The notes: generated by a model not told the origin, from the sequence alone. A DNA stretch of 64,000 nucleotides from Clostridium sp. NkU-1 (GCA_001312405.1 BBDR01000005.1:1-64000); one strand, 5' to 3'. Shown: positions 10,031 to 22,585, counted from the first letter of the stretch. Numbers and translations are program-made.

Positions 10031-10066
10031 TTCCTTCCGGCTTATTGCCATTTAAAACAGCTTTTT

Positions 10067-11092
10067 TTATTGTTTCAGGAAATAACCATACTCTTCCATA
10101 CACTGTTTTATGTACTCCTGATAAGCTCCCTCCAGCCACAGATTCCTTAAAAGTGTTTCAGATTCCTCATAACCTGCCTTACCGTAGTCGTGCTTATCCA
10201 GTACCTTTAAGATTCCCTGGGAGGCTCCATAGTCCAACACTCCGCTGCTTTGCCCCGGTTCCATAAACCGGGTCTGTTCTGCCAGCCAGGTCATTTCCTG
10301 GTTGTCTCTTGGAAAATCAGCCGTATCATATTCCGCTTCCTCGTATTCGATTTTAACCCCTGCCCCTTCATTGATCCCATTGACAATATCCGCAGGCTCC
10401 TTTTCTTCGGCAAGTCCTTTCTCCACAAGGCCCCAGACCTTTTTCAGTTCCTCCGGATACTCTCCCGCCTTCATGCCGTAATACATATAGATTCCGATCC
10501 TGGCTCTGCACCCCTTATCAAACAGGGAGGGATCTGCACTGGCGTAAAGCTCCTTTAACTGCTCTTCAGAAGGTTTCAGCCGTTCCTCCAGGAGTTTTCC
10601 CTTTAGTTCGTCTCTCACTTCCATCTGTGTCCTGGAGATATATTCCATCAGTCCATACTGACCCGGACCGTAAGAAACACCGTTAGAGGACTGCCGTTTT
10701 TTGTTTTCTACCTCCAGGGACCTTTTTATGTCTTTCAGAGTTATATCCGCAGGCATCCCATATTGGGAAGCCTTTATCCGCTCCACAGTATCCCGGACAA
10801 GATGGTCCATGGCTTTTTGCCTTAGTACCTCCCTTGGAATCTCTCCCTGGATTTTAGTCTCCCAGAATCCGTCTTCATTTGGGTCCAGCTGATATTTATT
10901 GTAAAAATAGGATGTAACTTCGGCCCGGCAGTCATTTTCATAAAGCGCCAGATGGTCCTGAGTGATGGTGTGGCTTCCAATCTTCATCACTCCATTGGAA
11001 GGACTTTTCAGCCACCAGATTCCCATCATGAATAAAGTTAAGATTGCAGCCGCTCCCATTATCCCCATCCATCTGCGCGCTTTCTGTTTCAT
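10067..11092 (-). CDS. Membrane-anchored SurA/PrsA-like foldase
   Basis: 341 residues. One N-terminal transmembrane helix (residues 10-28) is followed by an extracytoplasmic region of charged helices resembling the SurA N-terminal chaperone domain (IGSHTITQDHLALYENDCR). I see no clear parvulin active site, so peptidyl-prolyl isomerase activity is doubtful, and there is no lipobox. The start has AAGGAGCAGGAGG. It lies 16 bp after the PL8 megaprotein stop, so it is probably cotranscribed and may help fold these very large exported proteins. It could equally be an unrelated anchored protein. Confidence 0.6.
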   Translation of the reverse strand: MKQKARRWMGIMGAAAILTLFMMGIWWLKSPSNGVMKIGSHTITQDHLALYENDCRAEVTSYFYNKYQLDPNEDGFWETKIQGEIPREVLRQKAMDHLVRDTVERIKASQYGMPADITLKDIKRSLEVENKKRQSSNGVSYGPGQYGLMEYISRTQMEVRDELKGKLLEERLKPSEEQLKELYASADPSLFDKGCRARIGIYMYYGMKAGEYPEELKKVWGLVEKGLAEEKEPADIVNGINEGAGVKIEYEEAEYDTADFPRDNQEMTWLAEQTRFMEPGQSSGVLDYGASQGILKVLDKHDYGKAGYEESETLLRNLWLEGAYQEYIKQCMEEYGYFLKQ

Positions 11093-11108
11093 CGTTTCCT
11101 CCTGCTCC

Positions 11109-14100
11109 TTACAGCTTTCTTCTATATTTTGCCAGTTCCTGAGTCAGACGTTTCTCCATTTCATGAATTTCTTCCATTTCTGCATTCGGATCCTGGAGAA
11201 TGCGTTTTGCTTCTTTAACCAGCTGTGCCAGACCTGCCTCATCCACATTGCTGTAATCCTCTGCGTTGATATTAGAAGCCAGATCAATAATAAAGCTTAA
11301 ATTCTTTTTTATTACCTTTTCTGCTGTATAATCGGATTTCCACACCAGGGCTGGCTTTAAAGCTCCTTCTTTGGCAGTTCTGGAAGAGTGAATATCCAGG
11401 TAGTTGTTTTTTTGCTGCCGTTGGTATACTGATCTCAAAAGAAATTTCAGTCTCCCCGTTCTTTTTGGCCCTGCAGACAGCTTCCGTCACATGAAGCTTC
11501 TGTAGCAGGCTCTCCGATGTCATGGCTTTTGTAAAGGAAGATACCGGTTCTTCCCCAATGCGGGCCGGAAAACGGTTGAAGGTTACTGTTGTCCCTTCCC
11601 AATCATTTTCCACCTGATAAATATCTGCACTGGTAAAATCCGCGCTTGGCGTACCTGTCAGCTCAAAGGTCAGATAAATTGCCTGAGCGGATTCCGGCAC
11701 CTGTTCCAGGCTGAACTTCATAAGGGACTTTCTGGTGTAATTCTGCGCTCCTGCATCATTTTTTACAATCAGGTAAGGAGAACCGTTGAAATTTTTGTCA
11801 CTGTCCGATCCGCCCTGCACATAAACATCATCCATAACTGGAGTGCATTCATTGCCGACCTGAACCTGGATTAACGCAGAAAACCCTGCCGTATTGTAAA
11901 GTCCCTCAGGCAATATTAGCTGCCCGGTTAAATCATAGGTCCCCAATACATCCTTCTGATAATCCCCTCTCTCCCACAAAATATCCAGTGTGTGGGTGCC
12001 TCCGGCATTGTCATAGACTTCCACTGTCTTAGGAAGCTGCAAATCCGTGAACTTTGTTCCAGGGTCTGCCTTGATCTGGCCAAACTCTCCGGAAAGCCCA
12101 ATGATTTCACATGTTTCAGGCTCCAGCACTTTTAGCGTGATCCTGCTGGTCCGGCCTGCCAGCCCTGCCGTCCTTACAGCCAGCTTGATAAACGGAGTTT
12201 TCTGAAGCACTTCCACATTGGCGTCAGATTCTTTCATATCTCCCCCTTTATATGGAAGGGAAATCTCAATGGTGCCATTATTCTCCTGGGTCGGATCCGA
12301 TACCCCCAGGGTTGCCTCATCCCCATTTATCTCCATGGTTATGGATGCGGCTTTATTTGATGTGATTCCTGCCACAGTCTTTATCTTGTTATTCCAGAAA
12401 TTTACTGCCGTTATTCCCAGGTTCTTTTCTCTTACTCCATGAGCATCTTCGCTGCACTCCAGGACTTCAATGTCCGAATTTTCGCAGTACTGTGCCGTTT
12501 CTTCTGCAGTTTTTCCAGGAAGAATCACATAGGAATAATCTGCATTAGACGGCTTTTTCCCATGCTCCAGCCAAAAGGTGGCAAAAAGATTTGTCTCCTC
12601 GCCCTCGGTGGTTCCCTGGGCATTCCAATTGCCGGTCCGCTTTTCTTTCAGGGCCATGACATCCGCTTTTCCAGGAAAATAATATCCGATATCAGAGCCG
12701 GCCGTATTTCCCTCCAGATGGATCCAGGATGCATTGGCTATTTTTGTTCCTTTTAATGCACCTTCCTTACCATCGTCCTGATATCCTTTGCTTCCCCATT
12801 GATCAGCACTTCATTGCTTCCATCCTTATTCAGCTTCCGGTTGTCAATAATGGTCTCCACGTAATTGCCTGTGGAAGAGGTGATCCCGCTTCCCAGTGCT
12901 GCGATCTCGTCGTCAAACATGAACCAGGATTTTTTGGCGTCCGTGCCTGATCTGGTGCTGCCGCTGTTGCCCAGGGTCTTATAATGCATTCCTGCTCCGC
13001 CGTAATTGCCAAGCTGGAACCGCCCACCCAGCTGTAAATATTCTTTGTGCGGTCACCGGCGCCGTTGGGACGGGTCACATATTCCGTAGTTGTTCCTGCC
13101 AGGCGCTTTGGATCTACGGTGGCCCAGTAGCCTTCCCCGTACTGGTCTCTGTCACGGTTATAGAGGTATGTCATGCCATCGGAAACATTCCAGGTGTGCT
13201 TGCCTTCATCGTTGATCAGTTCATGCCCGTAGGTACGGCTGGAATGCATGGATAAAGCGAATCCGAATTCCGGCATAATATGTACCAGCTTATCCATGCC
13301 TGCAAACAGCTTGTGAAGCACATACTCACTTCTCGGTTCAATAGAAGCATCGTTCATGATCTGATTTGCCTTCATTAAGGAAGCAATATGAGTGCTGCGG
13401 CTGTAATAATAATTCTCATCAAGCCCAATGAAATATTTCATCATGCGGTTAAACCGTTCCTGCTGGTCTGCAGGCATGGCATCCCCCATCAGCATCATGG
13501 CATCCATGATTCCTGCGCCCCTTGCCTTGTCATTTGAGGTTTTTCTTGTAATGTCCCTGCCTGCTACCATATCCATGCACAGGCCGTTATAGATAAACGG
13601 CTCGATTCCTTCAAATACCATATCAAAGATCAGCTGCTCTGCGTGATCCTCATAGGTCAGCTCAAAATCAGTGCCGGAAAATACGGAAAACAGAATGCTC
13701 AGTTTCTCATAGAGCTGGGAACCGTATCCGCCCATATAGGCAAGGGCCTGGTGCTGGATAAAGGACCCGTCCTCATAGAATCCGTCTCCAGTGGTCACAT
13801 ATTCAAACACGGTTTTATATGCTTTTTTCACATGATCCAGCTTATCCCTGCTGTCGGTCAAAAGACCGGTCTGGACTACTACCATGCCTTTGTCGATCAG
13901 GTTTGCCCCTGTCATGGCCGGAGAACCCGGATAGCCGGAGGGACGGTCGCATACGTTTGTGAACCGGTTGACTGCCGCCCCATAACGGGCGATTTGATCC
14001 GGTGTCAGATCCTCATAAAGAATCAGGGCGGTATCCAGAAATGCAATGGGGCCACCGATTTCCCAGTGCCACCAGTTTCCGAACACCGGGGTCTTTTCAT

Positions 14101-17100
14101 CACTGCTGCTATAGTGATGTTCATTCATAAAATCCAGCGCCAGGATCAGCTCATTTTTCACATCTTCGTTCTGGTACAGCTGGCATCCCTTTGTTGCCCA
14201 TGCGATTGCTATGTCCTTTAACCGATAAAAGGTCTGGGCCACATTTCCGGAATGGACCTTAGCCTCTGCGCCGGTCCCTTTGATGTAGCTCATATCAAGA
14301 TCGTTCCAGAGATTTGTCCTGGACTCATCCCTTCCCTTTATCATGGTATTCCAGTATTTCCCGGACTTTTCATTAAGCCCTTTGATGTAGGTGCGGACTG
14401 CTTCATTGCCGGTATCCAGTTCTCCGCCTAACAGCGTGCCCATCCACTTTTCCCTTAATTCCTGAAACTGGGGATCAACCGGTTTTATCGTCCCGGTTGT
14501 GCGGGTGATAAGCCTTGGCCCTCCTTTTCCTTCTGCCTTGTGGAATAAAAGTCAATCATATTGTCATTGGCCGCCACAGGACAGCTGATTTCAAAGGAAA
14601 TTTCCGTTTTCCCTTCATTCAGCGCATTTCTTACGCTTTCACTAACATCTGCAGTTACGATCCCACCGGATATATTGTCCTTTGAAATCATTCCAGCCGC
14701 CTTGTCTCTTATTCTTTCCGGCTTTGTATTCCAGGTCAATGTACCGGAATTCCAGCCGCTTTTCACTTCATAAATTTCCGCAGAAACAAAATCTTTCGCA
14801 GGATTGGTATTGCTGATTCCTCCGGTCAGTTCAAGTACAAGATCAGCCTCTCTGGCTGCCCTTTCCACTCCCGATAAATTAAATGTCATAACCGTTCTTC
14901 TGGTATAATTCTGCTGGCCGTCAGAGAATTTGACTCTGAGTTTGGAAGCATCGTAATTGCTGTACTGGCTGTTTGTTTTACCGGCATCAGTCCCTCCCTG
15001 GAGGTAAACCTCCTCAGTGGGAGCCGTGATCTTTTCGTTGGATTCAAGTTCTTCCATGGCAGCGGTAAGTCTTGATGCAAGGTCATTGATCCGTTCCCTC
15101 ACCTCCCTGGTAAACAGGCTGATTGCAGGAGGATCCACTTTTTCATAGGTCAGGTTGCTCTGATCATATTTCTTCTGAAAAATTCCTTTTCCCTCTTCCA
15201 TAAGCTGCAGTACTTTCTCATAAGGCCCGGATGTGTAAGCGCCGGAACTTAAGCTCCTTGCCTTTTTGTATACAGAAGGAAGGCCGGGAATAGCCACTGT
15301 TATATCGTACTCCGGCAGCCAGGCAGAGGTTTTAAAGTTTCTTGCCTTAAATACCACACTGTCTTTATAAATCTTTACATGGTAGCCTATTCCGGTTTCC
15401 TTTACACCGTTTTCAGACTCATTATAGGAGGGAACATCAATCAAGGTGCCGTATTCCCTGTCAATGGCCTCCGCCACGCCAAATCCGTTGTGAATGTGGC
15501 CGGACATGTAAATCACCTGAGGGTATTTGGAAAATATCTCCTTTACTCTTAAATCCTGGTTCCCGAAATCCAGCAGGATATTGCTTCTCCAGTGGGTATC
15601 CTTTAATGCATTGTGTCCCATGACAAAAATCGGCTTATCCGGGCTGGCATTTTCAGCCAGAGTCTCTTCCAGCCAGTTTAACTGTTCTCCGGAAAGATAC
15701 ATGGTATCCTTTAAGCCGTTTTCCGTATTGATTACGATAAAATGATACCCACCCAGCCACCGGTCAAAGTAGAGCGCTTCCCCGTTGTTTGGCATATATC
15801 TTTTGTTCTTTTTCAGATAAAGGGCTTTTGCCGTAGGCCAGTATGCACTGATAACGGTTTCATCCTTGTTCCAGTCAGCAGAATTGTATCCCCTGACATC
15901 ATGATTTCCAAGAGCCATGATAACCTTATCATCAGAAACCGGAGAATACTGGTCCATAATGTTATAGATCCCGTTATACTGGGCTTCTGTGCCGCTCTGT
16001 GTAAAATCACCTAAATTCAGCACCCCCAGAGAATCAGGGGCAATGGTTTTCATGTCCTTTAACCCAGCTATGAAATTCACTGCATTGGTATCCGATAAGT
16101 TGTCGGACTTAATATGGATATCAGCAACCACCTGGAAGCTGCAAAGCGGTTCGCTGCCTTCCAGAAATTCATTAAACCGTTCTTTGAGGCTTCTGACGCT
16201 GCCACAGCTTCGGCTGCTGTCATGCCTCCAGCCCATTCTTTACATGTTCAATTTCCAGTCCCATAGCCTCGATCCGGTCCATGGGATACTCTGCCCCCGG
16301 CTTTATTGAAGCCAGCTGATTTTTCATCTGTTCCAAAGCTTCCATTACTCCTTCCGTTTCATAAATTGTTTTTACGGTCAAGGCATTAACCGCCTTCTTA
16401 TACACCCGGAGTTCATCAATCATACAGCCGCTCATGCCATAACACCCTCTGCCATCGCCGCCTAAAATGAAATCCAGTCCCGTATCAACAGATTTTCCTT
16501 TGTGTCCTGTCATAGAAATAGACGAATATTTCTCTCCATCCAGATAAACCGTCATATCTCCATCCCTGTCAAAGCTGCCGGCACATGATGCCATTTGTCA
16601 TCGTTGGCAGGTATTCCTTTTAATTCTACCCGGCTGTTTCCTGTCCCGGAAAAATTCATTCTCATATCCACGTTGCTGACATTATTGAAATTACCAAAGG
16701 CCCAGCCCGTATTGCTGCCGCTGATATAATTTTTATTGGAAAGGATGGTACCGTTATTCTGACCATGATTTTCCGTTTTCATCCAGAAGGACAAGGAAAA
16801 ATCTTCCGTTCCAAACTTTAAATCAGCGGTCTGGCCATAGGTAATATATTGATCGGCTTTCGTGTCGGGCTGACCGGCTTTGCTTCCGTTATCCATTAAA
16901 ACACCATTGCCCCGGATCCCCTTTACAAAAGCCGGCTGACCGTAAATTGTCCCATCATTTCCTCTTCCGGTCTGGTCCTTTACCTTATTCCCGGAGATAC
17001 TGCTTTCGTCAAAAGAAGAATGCATGACCAGCCCGTCATTTAAAATCGTTTCCAGGGCGTTTTGATCCGTATCAGATCCAGGGCTCCCGGGCAAAGGAGC

Positions 17101-17175
17101 TGCGTAAGCAAGGTTTCCCATAACCATAGAACAAATCAGCACCGCCCCGCATATTTTTTTCCATTTTACCTTCAT
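11109..17175 (-). CDS. Secreted LamG - metallophosphatase - PL8 lyase megaprotein (frameshifted)
   Basis: About 2,020 residues once frames are joined. Order: signal peptide (1-26, ending AYAAP); LamG/concanavalin-like domain (45-260); calcineurin-like metallophosphatase (340-620) with all metal motifs (ADIH, GDF, GNHD, GHN, GHIH); DNRLRE beta-sandwich (730-885); polysaccharide lyase family 8 (890-1,500) with NWWHWEIGGP, the catalytic-region FIQHQALAY and MHSSRTYGHELINDEG; further beta domains; a second DNRLRE (1,780-1,945); a charged helical tail. PL8 enzymes eliminate uronic-acid glycans such as hyaluronan, chondroitin or xanthan. Frames break near 16580, 16225, 14519, 13018, 12779 and at 11407-11413 (T7). 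Each join restores known domain sequence (for example GGPRLIT and GGFQLGNYGGAGMHY), supporting one polypeptide. Confidence 0.8.
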
Positions 17176-17201
17176 AAGACCGCTTCCCCCAAATGGTCCC
17201 C

Positions 17202-17223
17202 GAAAGAGGGAAACCCCTCTTTC
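17202..17223 (-). other. Intergenic hairpin between two lyase-locus genes
   Basis: Perfect 8-bp stem GAAAGAGG/CCTCTTTC with a 6-base loop and no following T tract. It sits in the 72-bp gap between the beta-helix protein stop and the PL8 protein start, so it is more likely a processing or stability element than a terminator. Confidence 0.5.
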
Positions 17224-17247
17224 AATCCCTCTTTCAGGCTAAATTGA

Positions 17248-20200
17248 TCACCGGATCCAGGCGCCGTTTTCATCCACCCGATACCCGTCTGCCGTTGTGG
17301 TATTGGTACAAAGGCTCCCACTGGCCTGCTTCCGCTTTCTCCAGTCTGATGCCCCCATTTGCCGTCTTCTGTTTTCTGCCAGCCCGTATTTCCCTGAGTA
17401 ACAGGATTAAAGTAATACCAGATACCATGAATAAGGACCCAGCCGGTTCTCATGGCACCGGATCCATCAAGGAAATACCAGTACCCGTCTGATTCTTCTT
17501 TTACCCAGCCCGACTCCATGGAACCTTCCGTACCAAGCCTATACCACATGCCCTGATCCACGATCCATCCGGTCTGCATCATTCCGTCTTCGTTGAACCG
17601 GTACCATTTTCCGCTTATCTTTGCCCATTCATTGGCAGCATAGGTTTTGTCTGGCTTTAAGAATCTCCATGCCGTTCCGCTTGCCTTCTGCCATTGGCCA
17701 CTTATACCGTCTCCTCCTGAACTGCCGGAACCACTTCCCTGAGAAGTCTCTTTTTTTTAACCGTTATCTGGAATACAGCCGTGAACACTTTAACGGCGTT
17801 ATTTACCGCTGTCCGGTAAGTAATGACCACATCCTTTACACCCGGCACGGAAGTGTTCACATCTGATATTTCATAGCCCTTTATAAGCTTTAATGAGCCA
17901 TCGCTGTATACGGCAGCCACGCTTAAGCCGGAATGGCTGATTCGTTCTCCTGTTTTGTATTCTGTTTGATTTGGCAGTGCAATGATTTTTATTCCCGTGA
18001 CAATCTTGTTTTCCGTTCCCGGGTTTCCATCAAACTCCAGGCCGTCAATGGCCTCCTTCAAAGAATCGTATGCCTGGTCTACCCGGTACTGGTCCCCCTT
18101 TGTAAGAGTCTTATCCTTTAAAACAGACCTGGCTTCTGAAAGAGCATCCTTTAACACCTCATAGGACTCCTCGGTATAATCCTTCTTGTTCTTGGATTCC
18201 CCTATGAGCACCAGATCCTTAAGGGCTGAAGTATCAGGCTTTAAATTTTCTTCTGAATCCAGGCTCCAGATTGCTTCCATCAAATTAACATAAGCATTAT
18301 GTACTTCTGATTCGGATGCCTTTGTATTGATCAGTACAGAAGCGGCCTGGTTGAATGCCTTCATAAAACGGCCTTTTGCTCCATCAGTCAGCCGTTCCAA
18401 TGCACCTTGATTAATTAAATCCGCTGCTTCTGTATAAAGAACAAGAAGGGCATTCTTGTCTTCCGGTTCAATCATGTTTACCGTTACCGTAGCAAACTTC
18501 TGATTGGGGTTTTCAATCGTCTCATGGCCTGTAAGCTCCAGATATCCGATGCAGGTATAGAAAAATACTTTTTCCGGGTCATAGGCATTATCAGGGAACC
18601 AGTATTCAATGGGCACTTGTGCTTCCTTCCCATTATCTAACAGCGCTGCTGCTGTCTTTGGAAGCCCCAGTTCCTCCCAGGCTGTTCCAACCAGCTGGAT
18701 AATGGGAGGAATATCCCTGACCGAGACAACTTTATGCAGCGCTTCCATGACATATACGGTACACCTGATGGGAAGCTTCACCCATCTGCCTTCCCATACA
18801 CCACAAAGTTCCCCTCGCCCTGGTAATTTGCAGAATCAATGCCATTCCACTCCACAGTCACATTCTTTTGCTCTCCGTTGGAATAACTGACTGATACCGT
18901 CTCCGGCAGAACCGGCATCTTCCCTGCCGGTGTTGATACGGAAACACTTTCCACCTCTGTTTCATAGACATTGCTTAATACCAAAGCAGGAGCCATCTTT
19001 CCCCCTGCCTCTTTGGAAGCGAAATCAATGCCGCCGTTGTCGCCATTTGCATACTCACCGAAATAATCCGTTGTCATTAAGAAGGAAAACTTTGTCTGTC
19101 CTTTTTTTTGCATAGGCATTTTTCACCCAATCAGTTACATCCAGTTCCACAATATTCTCATGGGCATCCCGGATATTGGTATAGACTATTTTTTTATCAC
19201 GGATCACCAGGTTATCACCGGAAACATCTGGAGAGGAATTCCATGTTACCGTTCCTTCTTTCCAGTTGTCATTTACCTCATAAACCTTGAGGTAAAAATG
19301 ATTGTTAATGGTTTTATAATCTGATTCCGTAACCGGTCTTGTCATTTGCAGCTTTATGGTAATGCTGGAAGCAGATCTTAACATCTGCTCATCACCGCTT
19401 AAGTCAAAGCCAATCAGCCCATTTCTTGTATAGGCAGGCGAATTATTGGCCGTTTTGACCTTAATGACATTGGGGTCAGAGCTTCCATAAGCCTTATTTC
19501 CGTCGCTTTGCTGGGTATAGGCATCCTTTGAAGCCACCTTTTCCTTTACACTTGTTCCATCCCCCAGTTCACCGATGACTGTTACCTTTGCCTGGCATTT
19601 TTCCTTCAGGCCCGTAACAGTCCCTCCTACCGTAATCTCACCTTCGTGGGAATACTGTTCCAGGGTTAGCGTTTCCCATGTCACTCCAAGCTCCAGGGTC
19701 AGCCCACCGGCAAATTCCGCTGTAATTTTATCAGGGAGTACCGGGTAAATTCCTGCAAAGGTGGAAACCTCAACCGGTTCAAAGCGTTCCGGTGCGTCGG
19801 CTATAATTATGGAAGCCACAACCTGATTGGACAATCCCGGCAGGACTCCTGACAGTTCGATTACTCCCGCCTGCATACAGTCTTCCTTTGTCAGTTCATC
19901 CCAGTTAACCGGATAATCAAAGGATTTCCCATCCAGAACGATTTTTAAGGTTGCCGGCAGCTTCGGCACAACTCCGGGAGTCGTTACAATATGAACCTCC
20001 TCCACTTCCTCTGCCAGCTCATCCTCACTGGAATATTCCAAAGCGCCCATATCCACACGCCCGGCAATGGTATTGCCCATGATATCTTCCGTAGGCATGC
20101 CATCGATCCTCTGTCCGGCACGGATACAAGGGGACCCTTCTGTCAGCTGATACGGCTCTGCCAGCTTCTGGATTCTGTCTTTTGTAAAATCGGAATCCAT

Positions 20201-21939
20201 AAGATCTTCCAGCTCCTCCAAAGGATATTTATATTTGGAATAATCCTTTCCCGCCTTATAATCGATCAGCATGGGGTCCTTAAATATATTTCCTTTGGCC
20301 TGCAGGCTCTCCTTATTTAAAACAGAACCCGCACTGGTGTTGGCAATGGTATCCGGATAGAAACAGTTGTTTTCTATTAAGCTGTCACTGTGAATGGTGG
20401 ATCCCTGCTCCAAGACCGCAAAGTCTATGACTGCCCCGTCTTTAGCCAGAACAATATTATTTTTGAAATCCACAAAGCAGGTTCTTTTGCTCTTTCCGCC
20501 AAACAGAGAGGTTTTTTTACCGTCTCCAAAGAGAACAATGGTGTTGTTATAAATCTTTCCTACACCGGGTCCTGCAGAAGTTGTATTGTCATAATGGAAG
20601 GTCTGCTGCTGCATCCTGCTTTCACCGGGATAGGTGCCTGTACCGTCATTAATGCTTAAATTATAACGGAATATGGTATTTTTCTGGCTTGCCATGAACA
20701 GCATGACGCCGCCGCCGCAGTCATGGCTTAAATTGTACTGGAAAATATTGTCCACATTCATCATATCGGAGTCAAAGGCCTCGCCGTCATCGTATCCGTA
20801 CCGGTTTCCGTAAACTTCATTATACTGCACGGTAACATCATCGGCAAACATGGTCCAGCACTGGGCATAGTTTACTGCGCCCCTGTCAAAGCCGCAGGAA
20901 GAATTCACCATATTCCCCTCGATCAGTCCGCCTTTTGTTTCTGTCAAAACGATGCCGTCACCCACAACATTTTCCAGATAATTATTGCGGATGGTCACAT
21001 TGGAATAGTTTTTAAGGAATTCGTTTTTCCCCCAGCCGGAACCGGAAATATCCGTATTGCATTTATTCCGGATTCCTTCAATCGCCACGTTCTTTACATA
21101 ATTCCCTTCAATAAGTACATCCTCAAAGGCTGCCCGCCCCATGGCCTTTGCGGTCAGATTTCCGTTATCATCGATGGTGACCCGTTTTCCGTCTTTGTCC
21201 AGATAATGGCCCATAACGATGATGCCGCCGGATGTTTTTCCGCCTTTAAAGTTGGAGTTGACATCGTGTACATAGCAATTCTTCACGGTAATGTGTTTGT
21301 ATATTTTTTTCTGGTTGGAGGAATAGATCAGGATCCCGGCCCGTTCACTGGTACCGCTGTCCATGCTTCCCCCATTTTATCCGTATTTTCCAGATTCGTC
21401 ACTTCCAGATTGTAAATTTCCCAGTACTCTTCGTTATAGATCGTCACCGCGCCGGTAATGGAAGGGCCAGAGGTTCCATTGCCATTAATCACAGGGCGGC
21501 TGCCTTCTCCATATGTATCAATGGTGATGGGTGCGCCCTCCCGGCCGCTTCCTTTGGGATTCAGTGCCTGGTTCCAGATACAGTCTGCTTTCAGCAGTAA
21601 CTTGTCTCCGGGCAGAAAGGTTTTGGAATTGACCCTGTCAAAGGTCTTCCACGCAGTCTCTTCTGTTTTTCCGTCCCCACTGTCATTGCCGTTTTTGGCA
21701 TCCACATAATACACAGTCCCCTCCTCTTGCAGCTCCTGTGCTTTCTGTGCATCGGATGCAGTGGCTAGACTGGCATTGGACCTTGTCGCCGTATGTTCAT
21801 CCATGTTATCATAGCTGTCCGGCGGCATTTCAAAGACATCAGCAAATCCGATCATGTTCACGGGCAAAATGCCGATCATCATGACTGCTGCCATCATGCC
21901 AGCCGCTTTTCTTTTGAAAAGCCTACTGCTTTTAAGCAT
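17248..21939 (-). CDS. Secreted beta-helix protein with Ig-like, DNRLRE, FIVAR and cell-wall-binding repeats (frameshifted)
   Basis: About 1,560 residues. Signal peptide (1-34); right-handed parallel beta-helix (75-640) opening YYVDAKNGNDSGDGKTEETA, as in secreted polysaccharide lyases and hydrolases; two Big_4 Ig-like domains (650-795); DNRLRE domain (795-945); another Big_4; FIVAR-type helical bundles (1,165-1,310); Big_3 domain; and C-terminal choline-binding-type repeats (GWIVDQGMWYRL, GWVLIHGIWYYF) ending DENGAWIR at 17251. Probably held in the cell wall by these repeats. The substrate is unknown, but synteny suggests the same glycan as the PL8 protein. Frames break near 21340, at 19102-19109 (T8), near 18782, at 17751-17758 (T8) and near 17330. 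RBS GGGGGATC. Confidence 0.8.
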
Positions 21940-22294
21940 AAGAAAAGATCCCCCTTACTTTTTATTACGCCCTTATCCGTTCCTTTTGAAAACAGCGGCA
22001 TTTTTTTCAAAAAGAGCGGAACAAAAGCGTCTGCTTATATAAAAAGTATAGCATTTATGGACCGGCGTAAAAATAAATCATCTTAAGGTTTATAGCAATA
22101 TCTTCATCTTTTCCCAATTCTTTTCATATAGAATTTTACGATTTTTACAATTTCATCATCTTTCTGTTTATAGGCGGCAAAAAAAACCTGTATGCTCTGC
22201 TGAACTTCCACTGAAACTAATACATTTTACTGCACCTGTTTTTACAGGCTTGTACATGATTTTCTCAGAATAAAAAGCATTTTCTGGTTTGCAC
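21940..22294. other. Intergenic upstream region of the lyase locus
   Basis: AT-rich leader of the beta-helix gene (ribosome binding site AAGGGGGATC next to the ATG at 21939). I see no convincing open reading frame; the promoter of the lyase operon should lie here but no strong -35/-10 pair stands out. Confidence 0.4.
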
Positions 22295-22337
22295 AAAAAA
22301 ACAGCCTTATCTTCAATATCCACAGAAAATAAGCTGC
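22295..22337 (-). terminator. Rho-independent terminator (copy A of a repeated element)
   Basis: Stem CAGCTTAT/ATAAGGCTG (one bulge) with T7 on the minus strand at 22295-22301. Ends a short transcription unit that starts near 22579. Shares about 90 bp of similar sequence with the terminator at 28392. Confidence 0.75.
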
Positions 22338-22390
22338 CGTATTTTAAAATGCATTTTTATCGTTTGTATCTGTCTCTAATTGATTCCTCA
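22295..22390 (-). repeat. Dispersed repeat, copy A
   Basis: Shares TTATCTTC, the 21-bp core CAGAAAATAAGCTGCCGTAT plus flanking base, the palindromic AAAATGCATTTTTA position and TGTCT--AATT--GAT with 28392-28490. The repeat covers a terminator and the 3' end of the upstream reading frame. Confidence 0.6.
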
Positions 22391-22437
22391 GCTGCCATGC
22401 TGTCCTCCTCCCAAATGAGCTGAAATCCCTTTTTCAT
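22357..22437 (-). CDS. Possible 26-residue peptide of a short transcription unit
   Basis: ATG at 22437, then a highly charged peptide ending EESIRDRYKR, stop at 22357-22359. A GGAAG lies 8 bases upstream and GGGAGG 16 bases upstream. It sits between a strong promoter (22586-22612) and a terminator (22295), so the 280-nt transcript could be either an mRNA for this peptide or a small RNA. The upstream frame ...LSWYHVIGNQFQILGGFDMSW looks coding too and could join it through a frameshift near 22440. I do not recognise the product. Confidence 0.35.
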   Translation of the reverse strand: MKKGFQLIWEEDSMAAEESIRDRYKR

Positions 22438-22534
22438 ATGGCTGTCTTCCAATCCTCCCAACTCATATCAAATCCCCCCCAATATCTGGAACTGATTTCC
22501 AATCACATGATACCATGAAAGCAATGAGCCAGGC

Positions 22535-22547
22535 GCCGCAAAGCGGC
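22535..22547 (-). other. Hairpin in short transcription unit
   Basis: GCCGC-TTT-GCGGC stem-loop about 35 nt after the predicted start of the transcript from 22586. The rest of 22438-22809 contains only the promoter and possible frameshifted coding fragments. Confidence 0.4.
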
Positions 22548-22585
22548 ATTTGGCGAATGCAGCACAATGCTAGACGCTTGCGCCT

